Of a stretch of DNA of 64,000 nucleotides, positions 55,560 to 64,000 are shown in pieces. Source of the DNA: Benincasa hispida (taxonomy: Eukaryota; Streptophyta; Magnoliopsida; Cucurbitales; Cucurbitaceae); the NCBI RefSeq assembly GCF_009727055.1, contig NC_052359.1, positions 22,309,500-22,373,499 of the forward strand. The letters run 5' to 3'. Made by a program: the position numbers and the translations under genes. The notes under the pieces are model-generated. The model was given only the letters and a program-made list of their open reading frames with translations. It was not told the origin of the DNA and did no database searches. Positions within the stretch are counted from its first letter, which is position 1. Each line of letters begins with the position of its first letter.

Positions 55560-56450
55560 TTATTACAAATACTCAAGAAGCATACGTGTGTGATAGGATG
55601 AACGTTGGCTAATATCACAGGGATCGGCCCATCTTACTGTATGCACAAAATCAGATTGGAAGAAGGAAAAATGGGATAAATTAAGCCACAATGTAGGCTC
55701 AGTCCCATTATGAAGGAGGTAGTGAAGAAAGAAATTATCAAATGGCTCGATGCAGGGGTTGTCTACCCCATTTTTTATAGCAGTTGGTTGAGTCTAGTGC
55801 AATGTGTGCCAAAGAAAGGCAGCACGACTATGGTGATCAATAACAACAACGAGTTAATTCCATCTAGAACTGTTACTGGATGGTGCATCTGCATGGACTA
55901 CAGAAAGTTGAATGCGTTGACTAAGAAAAATAATTTTCCACTCCTTTTTATTGATCAAATGATTAACCAATTGGCCATAAAGAAGTTCTACTGCTTTGTG
56001 GATAGACATTTAGGCTATAATTAGATCCTAATCACCCCGGAAGACCAAGAGAAAACAACATTCACTTGTCCCTTTAGAACATTCGCGTTTCGACGCATGC
56101 CCTTTGGGCTATGCAACGCACCAGGGATATTTCAAAGATGTATGATGGCTATGTTTTCGATTTTCTAGAACAATCTATGGAAGTATTCATGGATGATTTT
56201 TCAGTCTTTGAAGATTCTTATCTGACCGCCTCAACAACCTTGAAGTCGTCCTTGCTAGATATGAGGAAACGAACTAGGGGCTTAATTGGGAAAATGTCAC
56301 TTTTTGTGGTGACAGATGGTATTATGCTTGGACTTAAGGTTTCTAAGATAGATGTGATTTCGAAGATGCCTGCACCTGCAAACGTCAAGGTCCTGAGTAG
56401 CTTTTTAGGTCATGCAGGTTTTTACCGAAGTTTTATTAAAGGTTTTTCCC
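55560..56450 (+). pseudogene. Reverse transcriptase (element G)
   Basis: Motifs in order: KEIIKWLDAGVVYPI, CVPKKG, GWCICMDYRKLNALTKKN, FPLLFIDQMINQLA, CFVDRHLGYN (first catalytic Asp kept), TFTCPFRTFAFRRMPFGLCN and FMDDF at 56186-56200 with both catalytic Asp. A stop replaces Gln at about 56022, and a frameshift lies between CMMAMFS and the FLEQSMEVF frame (near 56156). VISKMPAPANVKVLSSFLGH starts the thumb. Better kept than the RT of C, but broken. Confidence 0.88.
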
Positions 56451-57203
56451 AAATAGAGCATCCACTAAGTGAATTACTAGAATTGAATAGACCCTATGTG
56501 TTCAATGAAAGCTACCAACATGCGTCTGAAACTCTAAGATATGTGTTAACAGCAACACCTATACTAGTAGCTTCTGATTGGACGCAACCTTTCATCTTAA
56601 TGTGTGATGCCAACGATGTGGTAGTTGGAGCAATGCTGGGTTAGAAGAGGGAAAATCTTGTACATCCTATTTTCTATGCATCCAAAATGCTCAAAGAGTC
56701 TCAAGAACACTATACAACTACAGAAAAGGAAATGTTGGCTATTATGTTTGCGATTGAAAAATTTCGAGCATATCTAGTTGTTACGTCTGCAACCATATAT
56801 ACAGACCACTCTGCCATCAAGTTCTTGATGGATAAGAAAGATGAAAAGCCTAGACTCATTCATTGGGTACTACTGCTACAAAAATTCGACCTAGAAATTA
56901 AGGATAGAAAAGGAATAGAGAATCAGGTGGTTGACCACTAATCATACCTAGAGAATAAGGAAATAAAGTTGGGGTTGGCTAAAATTGAAGAAATATTTCC
57001 TGACTAACACCTGCTTAAAGTTGAAGTCAAGAACCTTGGTATATTGATATTGTCAATTACTTAACCACCAAGTAGGTTCCGGAAGAGTTCAACACCTAAT
57101 AGAGAAAATGGCTTGTGTAGGACAACAAGTTTTACTTTTGGGATGAGCCATTTCTCTACAAACAAGGCCCTGACCTCATCATGCGCCGATGTGTTCCCAA
57201 AGT
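56451..57203 (+). pseudogene. RNase H and start of integrase (element G), truncated
   Basis: FILMCDANDVVVGAMLG (first Asp), a stop at 56642, [27 protein letters not shown] (Glu), [16 protein letters not shown] (Asp), [16 protein letters not shown]. It ends with LYKQGPDLIMRRCVPKVE, the first part of the integrase N-terminus. All RNase H catalytic residues remain. At about 57203 the sequence switches abruptly to copia fragment I, so integrase, tail and 3' LTR of G are lost from this window. Confidence 0.85.
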
Positions 57204-57730
57204 GGAGGTACAATGCAACAAGAAACAATTGGTACAGGAGAGCTAGACTCAGCTAAAGTAGTGGGAGACTTGAAATTATTTTTTGGAGATAGATATATTT
57301 TACTTGAAAATGTCCTTTTAGTTCCTGAAATGAAACTATCTTGTATCTATCTTGTATCTACTAGAACAAATGTATAAAGTATATTTTGATATCAATGAAG
57401 CGTTCATTAGCAAAAGAGGTGTTCAAATTTGTTCTGTAGGGCTTAGAGACAACTTATATATGTTAAAACCGGTCAAAGCAAAAGCTATTTTAAATACTGA
57501 GATGTTTAAAACAACTAGAATTGTCTTCTAATATATATCTTTGGCACTTAAGACTTGGCCATATAAATCCTAATAGAATTGAGAGATTTCTTGAGAGTGG
57601 ACTCAAAATTAGTTAGAAGCAACTCTCTACCTCCTTGTGAGTCTTGTCTTGAGGGTAAAATGACCAATAGATCTTTTACTAGAAAATATCTTAGGGCCAA
57701 ATAATCTTTAGAACTCGCGCATTCAGGCAT
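57204..57730 (+). pseudogene. Copia pol fragment (protease end and GAG-pre-integrase), I
   Basis: Frame 1 reads ETIGTGELDSAKVVGDLKLF, RYILLENVLLVPEMKLS: the C-terminal part of a copia protease with its LVP block. After a stop (57376) come INEAFISKRGVQICSVG, LRDNLYMLKP, then HLRLGHINPNRIERFLESG and LPPCESCLEGKMTNRSF: the GAG-pre-integrase domain with the H and CxxC of the integrase zinc site. Cut at 57730 by the S3 LTR. Gag, core integrase and RT are not present. Confidence 0.78.
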
Positions 57731-60700
57731 TGAAGGAACTCTTAAACAAGAGTATCCATGAGTGGAAGCGAATCTTTCCAATTTCATTGTAACAGAATTA
57801 CCACACATACATTCTAACATATAGATATGCATTGTAACACTAATTACTTGCATGCTTTAACAAATAAAATACAAAAGACTAAGAGACTTACCAGTTGAAG
57901 ACTTTCTTCAATCAAACTCAGTCCAGCGGAAGTGAACTCCTCTACACTTCTTATCGTCCAGCAAACAGTTGCCTACCATCACCACAGTCGTCTACACGAT
58001 CAGCCATGCACGAATCAACAGCAACTGGGGAATACACCACCACTCGAAGCCCTCAATATTCTCAGAGTGAGAATCTAAATGGTGGACTTTGATGGAATTG
58101 GTAGAGGGAAGGAGGAAAAGACGATCGTGTAGTACGAACAAGAAAGTGGGAGATAGTAGAAGACTATCGTATAGTCGGGTGCTTGTTGTTTAGGAAAAGG
58201 TACATGATCGTGTCAGTTTAGCTAAGCAATCGTCTATCAAATGGTAAGCGATCATTTAAGTTTGCTCGGAGCGCTAAGCGATCGTGTAGTAAACGTAAGC
58301 GATAGTTTAGAAATCGCGGGTGCTCGTTTAGTGCGCGGGTGTGCGATTGTTTAGGAAGACAAGCACTATCCATAGGCTTCCAACACTAAGCAATCATATA
58401 GATTCACACTGTGAGCAATTTTTCTGCGTGTCTCTTACAAAATCAAAACAATTTTCATTCTATTCTTCAGTTACAAGAATTGAATTTGAACTTCCCACTT
58501 TCACACGATTCCGGAGAAATACTCGGCCAATTATCTCATAACCGCCTAATTAATTAAATAATGAATATAATCATATTATATTTTTAACCTATAGTTTGAT
58601 ATCATATATCTACTATAGTGTTTTCTCCTCTACTTGATATAAATCATATTTATATCCAATTTCCTCCAAAATAATGTATATCATACATTTAGTTAATCAT
58701 ATCGTATATAATTAACCAGTTCAATTATATCATATATAATCGAACTTCCTCTAGTCAATTTGAACATTTCAAACTGACCCAAAAACTTATTCTCAACTTT
58801 ATCCAAGCTACTAGGGGACCTTATGGACCTGTGACTTGAAGCTCCAACTGTACGTGAATAGCTGACTAAACTCTTTAGCCACAAGATCCACCATTTGTTA
58901 ACTGCTAGACACTCCACTAAAGGCCGACAACTGCACTTTTCTCACCACAAATCTATTTCTATGTCCATCGAATATAACCAATCAACAGTACGATAACCCT
59001 TCACAGATGCCCATACCTACAGTTGACCCAAATTACCGTTTTGTCCCTATAGTTACATCTCACTCCTCAAGTGAAGGAAATCAATCAAGAAGATTTTCTT
59101 GAGTAGCGGAAAGATCATTTCAAATTACAATCATATATGAACTTTACAATTACAGTCATAAACAGAAACAAATGGTTATGCATTCTAATTACAGCATGAT
59201 ATAACAAATAATCAAGAAGAAAATCTACACACATTTGTAGATTCATCGCCAAGCTCCTTGATCACGAACGTTTGAACGCTCGTCCAACACGACCGCTACA
59301 CTACACGAACACCACATATTCGAACTCAACGATCACCTCAGTCATGAACACCCCAACAGCACGAATGACCTCCACAGAACCTCGATGGTGTCGAGTTGAG
59401 TATGACACCACCAAGAAGGCTACCTTGGTATTCTCGGTGTGAGAATCCAGCGGGTGGGCTCTGTGTGGACTTGGTTCGAGGCAGAAGATGGAGGAAACAA
59501 AAATCGTGTAAACGATTGAGCAACTGGGAGAAGGATGAACCTATCGTATAGGTCAATGTTCAATCGTTTAGTAAAAGCTAAGCGGTCATCTAGAAAAATC
59601 TAAGTGATTGTTAGCTCATCGTTTAGCTGCGTGTCCATCGCCTACAAACACTACACAATCGTTTAGCTCACTCCAAGTTGTCGCTTAGTAAATCCTATTT
59701 ACTTGACAACTTCCGTGAGATTTCAAGAGAGAAAATTCTCAAAAACAATTTTTTCAACATTGTCAAACCTACTAAAATTAGGAAAACAATTTTTCTTTTA
59801 TCTCACGATTACCATGAAACCACCAATAACCTCCCACTCAATTGGTTATTAGAGAAAAAGATTTAATTATCCAATAATTAATATTATTATAAATATAGAT
59901 GATAACCAACTTACATACTATATTTATAACCTATAGTTTTAATATTTCATCTCATGAAACATATTAAACATAGCTCTTTTTCTATTCCATGGCACTTAAT
60001 GTAAATCTCATTTACATTAATCCTCCACAAGATGTATCTCATACATCATACCGATCATATCATATATAATCGAATTACCTCTTGTCAATTTGAACGTTTC
60101 AAATCAACACCAAGATTTGATCCTCAACTGAATCCATTGAGCTACCAAGGGGACCTTATGAACCTGTAGCTCGAAGCTCCAATGGTACGTGAATAACTGA
60201 CTAAACTCTTTAGTCACGGGATCCACCATCTGTTAACTGCCAGGAACTCCACTAAAGATCGGCAGTTGAACTCTCCTTACGACATATATATTATGTGTTC
60301 ATATTAACTAATCAGCAGTACGATAACCTTCACAGATTGCTCATAAGTACACTTGGGCCAATAACCGTTATGCCCCTATAGTTACATCCAACTCTTTAAG
60401 TACCACTGATCCCTCTAATGAACATAAGTCATAGTCCTACTATGACTGAGTTCTTTCTTCCAAAGAGAAGCTGTGGCCACTATGTTCAAGTCCCAAAATC
60501 AGCCTTAAGGGAGTAATCTCTCTACTTATCCCTGCTTCGAGAAAGGGGTGAATTCCACCTTGTGGATTGAGTCCCAGCTCCCAAATCAGACAAGTCCCCA
60601 AAAAGGTAGGCATGTTGAGTTGGCAATCTGGCCACTTTCACACATACTAATCAAAAAACTGCCCTCAAAGGCAGGAGTTCCCAAAACACTCAGGACTGAG

Positions 60701-61894
60701 GTCTTCTCACCTATAGTCCTTTAGATGAGATGTAAGTCTGTAGTATCAACGGTGTTATATACAGAGTCTAGTCATCTCGTGGCCTGGTCTTTTATATAAA
60801 CTCTTTGTATAGGACACCCCCGCTCACACGTCCCCACAGATCATAAAGCGGTCCGTATCCGTAGTGTCACCAGGATCAGGTATTCAACCTTAATCCTTAT
60901 ACTACAGACCTATTTAGGTTATCACTTATGGCATGATCCACGTGTATATCACATATACATGTTTAAGTTCACATAAGGTAACCAAGGAGTTTTGTTTATT
61001 GGATATGAGTAAATGACAAGATGAAATAACAATTATTTTATTCATCAAACAATGTGTCTCATTACAAACAACGAGACTCCGAGAGAATTAGGACACTAAT
61101 CCCAACATTAAGTACCACTGATCCTTCTAATGAACAATACAACATAGTCCAACTATGTATGAACACCTCTTGGGTGAAGAAAAGGTGTGTGGCACCACAT
61201 CATTCAAGCCTTGGAATCAGCCCTTAAGAGAGCTATCTAACTACTTACCCTACTTCGGGATGAAGTGAATTCCATCTTGTGTAGTTGAGTTCCCAACTCC
61301 TAAATCAGACGAATCCCCAAAGTGGTAGGTTGAGTCAGCGAACTGGCCACTCACACCATGCAAATCAAAAGACCGCTCTCAATGGCAGGAGTTCCTAACT
61401 TACTCAGAATTGAGGTCATGTTACCTATGGTCATCCTAGTGAAGTGAAGTCTCTATCATGAACGGTGTGATATAACGAGACGTTAACACTTCGTGGTTAG
61501 GTCTAATACAAACCCTTTGTATAGGACGCCCCTGCTCGCATATCCCCTACACGAATGATCAGGATCAGACCATCTGTGAAAAGTCACAACTCTTGTGACC
61601 ATTCCATAAAGTGGGCTGCATCCGTAGCGTTATCAAGATAAGGTTTCCCTCCTATATCTATATACTACAGACCATTTTGGTTATCCCTTAAGACATGATC
61701 CACTTGTATGTCACCACATACATGCTTAAGGTACATAAAGATAACCCGAGATTTTAGGTTTATTGGTTTGTGGTAAAGCAAATAAAACAATTAACTGAGC
61801 AAAATCAAGAAGTGGAGTAAAATATCATATATTATACATCACAAGTGTTTGTATAAACTGTTTACAAACTACAAAACACGAGACTTTAGGGCAT
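57731..61894 (-). repeat. S-family LTR (copy S3), interrupted
   Basis: Plus strand TGAAGGAACTCTTAAAC to ACTTTAGGGCAT; about 2.12 kb after removing the nested LTR at 59072-61107. Colinear with S1. The last dozen bases of the family terminus are missing where it meets the E3 LTR. CTAAACGATCG-type words lie at about 58110-58400. Confidence 0.8.
59072..61107 (-). repeat. Solo LTR related to family S (copy S4)
   Basis: Plus strand TGAAGGAAATCAATC to AATCCCAACA, 2036 bases, flanked by TCAAG (59067-59071) and TTAAG (61108-61112), one mismatch. Removing it joins CTCCTCAAG to TACCACTGATC as in S1 and S2. Similar to S but clearly more divergent, a subfamily. Its own CGATCG/CGTTTAG array is at 59530-59660. 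Confidence 0.87.
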
Positions 61895-63357
61895 TAGCTT
61901 GACCTTAATCCTGAGCTAATTATGAACTCTTGTTTGTTTGGAATTATCCTTAGATTTGCATAGATGAGGGTTGGCTCAACAGCGCCGGTTCAATAAACCT
62001 CCCATTTCAGGGGTAAGACCAGATAGATAGCTAAGGACATAGGGTAGGGGTAAGACCAGATAGATAGCTAGGGACATAGGGTAGGGGTAAGACCGAATAG
62101 ATAGCTAGGGACATAGGATACAAGATGGAATTCACTCCTACCCGTTTTTAGGGATAGTAAAAATGTTTTTCCCTTAAGTGCTGATTCTAGGTCTTGAACA
62201 AGAGACCCCGCTTTCTCATTGGTCCGAGAGGGACTCGATTTTGTTGATTGGATCACAAAACAATTATTCATTAGGGGTTCAGTGGGGACTTAAGGAACAA
62301 AAGGTAATTTCAGGGGTAAACAAATATTTGAACAAGCCGTTATTACGAACAACCTGTGAAGGGTTGACTTACTAATCGTGGTTATATCGAGTGGACATAA
62401 TATATCTACAGTGAGGGAAGTTCAACTACGGGCTTTAGTGGAATGACTCATTAGTTAACAAATGGGGGTTAGATCGGTCTAATGAGTTTAGTCAATTAAT
62501 CTCAGATCTTTGGAGCCCATGATCTGTAGGTCCACGAGGTCCCCCTACTAGCTCGGAAATGGATTAGCTCTAGAGTAGCGTGATAAGTTAATTTGAAACG
62601 TTCAAATTAGAATCAAACGAAATTGGAGAATATATATTTAAATATGATTTAAATATATGAAGATGGATTTGTGTAAAATTAATTTAATATTGGATATTAA
62701 ATTAATTGGAATTATTTAAATTGTTTAAATAATTATTTATTAATTTTATTAGAAAATTAATTTATGAAATTAATTTGTAAAATTAATAAATTTTGATTTT
62801 AGAAATAAAATATGATTTTAAAATAAATTTTGGATTTTGGAAACAGAAAAACATAAAATAAAAAATTGGATTTTTCATCTTCATTTTCAAACTAGCTCAC
62901 AAAGAACCCATTACCTTTAACTCCTAATTATTCCAAGCATGAGCTGCATCCCATGCAGCAAATCTCTTTGCATGATAGTCTACTATATAATGAAGAGATT
63001 GGAGTGATTTTGGGTTGATTGCAATCGAAAGAATTTTAGCTGAAAATTCATGAGAATAAAGTGTTCTTCATTGGGTTGCTGTTGTGAGCATTCTCCAAGT
63101 TCCCTCTGATTCCAGCTTATTTTGAGTCCTACAACTCAATCTAGAGCAACAAGAGAATAATAAGAAAGATCTTGTGGTGGTCTGCATAAAGATTTGGAGG
63201 ATTTAGCAGTTGGAAATCAAGATTTCAATGGTTCTTCAAAGGTATGTTCTTGAAACCCATTAAATTCTGTTTAAACATATTTTCGTTTCTGCCAAAATTA
63301 ATCAATTAGAGTGCTTATCGATCCTCGTCACTTCCGTTGCATGCTGGTATCTCTTCA
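61895..63357 (+). repeat. E-family LTR, 3' part (copy E3)
   Basis: Starts inside the family near the equivalent of 23393 (GACCTTAATCC) and runs to the terminus CTCTTCA at 63357. The 5' 470 bases are missing. It is inserted in the zinc-knuckle region of copia gag J. A TATA-like CTATATAATG near 62984 supports plus orientation. A 37-bp triplication lies at 62010-62120. Confidence 0.75.
62010..62120. repeat. 37-bp tandem triplication
   Basis: Three head-to-tail copies of a 37-base unit beginning GGGGTAAGACC (62010, 62047, 62084). E1 and E2 have a single copy, so it arose in this LTR copy. Confidence 0.9.
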
Positions 63358-64000
63358 ACAAGTTCCTCTTCTAATGTCTATCCTTGTTGCAGTGGAAACA
63401 TTTTCCCTTTTCATCTGGTGGCGGACGCCTTCTTGGGGCGACAAGTAGCAGGTTAGCAGGCGCCTTCCCTTTCCTCTTACCACCCTTCTTCTTCTTCCCC
63501 TTTATAGAACTAGAAGTAGAAGGTGCAGATTTCGTTCCTGAGGTTGAACCTCTATGAAACGTCCATGAATATGAAGCAACATTTTCCTTAGCCTTCTTTC
63601 TCTCCTTACTTTTCAGTAAAGATTGGTATGTCTGCAACTCGTTGAGGAGAGTTGTAAGGGTGTATTTCACTTTATTAAGAATCACATTACTAAAAAAGTG
63701 TAGGAAGCTCTCCGGCAAAGAATGCAGGATTATGCTAACAATGCTACCCTCATCGATAGTAGACTCATTCAACTCCGCCACATTGAAGTTGACCATAAGG
63801 TTAAGCACATGTTCACGAACAGAGGTGCCTTCCTCGATTTTAGAATTTAATATATACTTAAGAGCCTCATGCTTGAGCTGTTCAGACGGTTGTCCAAACA
63901 TCCCCCTCAGAGACTCCAGGATCTCACGCGCTGAGATCATGGGCTCATGCTTCTTGGCCAAGACGTCATTAAGACTCGTCAAGATATAGGCTCGGTCCTT
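63358..64000 (-). pseudogene. Copia gag (element J), partial
   Basis: Ty1/copia Gag on the minus strand, open from the window edge to 63371 (more than 200 codons; the N-terminus is outside). The capsid-like gag_2/UBN2 region has ISAREILESLRGMFGQPSEQ, LNSKIEEGTSVREHVLNLM and ELQTYQSLLKSKERKK. A Lys/Gly-rich linker (KGKKKKGGKRKGK) follows, then CFHCNKDRH, the first half of the knuckle. A TAG follows His, and the next codons KRN continue the family pattern before the E3 LTR cuts in at 63357. Best preserved coding sequence in the window, hence probably a younger element. Confidence 0.85.

Noticed and set aside
57189..57377. 62-codon frame starting MCSQSGG
   Set aside because: Crosses the gypsy-copia junction; only the copia part after the junction has meaning.
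1..64000. Assignment to a named plant species or family
   Set aside because: LTR families look lineage-specific but nothing in the window that I can read identifies the host; a database comparison would be needed.

Overview
The window is seed-plant nuclear DNA, most likely pericentromeric or other repeat-rich heterochromatin of an angiosperm. Evidence: primer-binding sites complementary to plant tRNA-Asp and initiator tRNA-Met, Athila-type and chromovirus (Tekay/Del-like) Ty3/gypsy proteins, Ty1/copia gag fragments, and a hAT transposon with a BED finger. The sequence does not fix the species. I found no host gene, tRNA gene or rRNA gene. Almost every base can be assigned to transposable elements stacked inside one another, and all coding regions are decayed.

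Layout. 1-2217: start of a minus-strand Athila-like element (family R1: gag, PBS, 5' LTR). 2218-4333: LTR of a second family (R2). 4337-6105: internally deleted copia element (H) with a truncated LTR of family E. 6366-57203: one Athila-type element (G) cut into four pieces. Element B (6596-16361, minus strand, itself carrying an R2 solo LTR) sits in G's 5' LTR. Element C (17943-33924, plus strand) sits in G's gag and carries an E-family solo LTR in its RT and a hAT transposon in its integrase. Element F (34017-52876) sits slightly further along the same gag. F contains the chromovirus D (35819-45900, minus strand, with an S-family solo LTR in its gag), and F's 3' LTR contains a second S LTR, which in turn contains an R1 solo LTR. 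G resumes at 52877 with gag, protease, RT and RNase H and stops at 57203. 57204-64000: copia fragment I, S-family LTR (with a related solo LTR inside), the 3' part of an E LTR, and the gag of another minus-strand copia element (J).

Function. Nothing here looks able to transpose alone. C and G show the ordinary gag-protease-RT-RNase H(-integrase) plan but carry stops, frameshifts and lost catalytic residues. B and D keep gag (B also protease) but have lost pol; F keeps only the gag C-terminal region plus an unrecognised reading frame. These three would have depended on polymerase supplied in trans. At least five solo LTRs have recognisable 5-bp target-site duplications, so LTR-LTR recombination has been common.

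Two points matter to a user of this sequence. First, two exact 38-base Illumina Nextera mate-pair junction adapters are embedded at 37689-37726 and 37942-37979, each flanked by artificial duplications, so about 37.6-38.05 kb is misassembled. Second, a single N at 30567 lies inside a tandem duplication. The most interesting biological signals are the four-way-split element, the degenerate palindromic motif arrays found separately in each LTR family, the pol-less gag elements, and a snap-back inverted duplication at 25106-25230.
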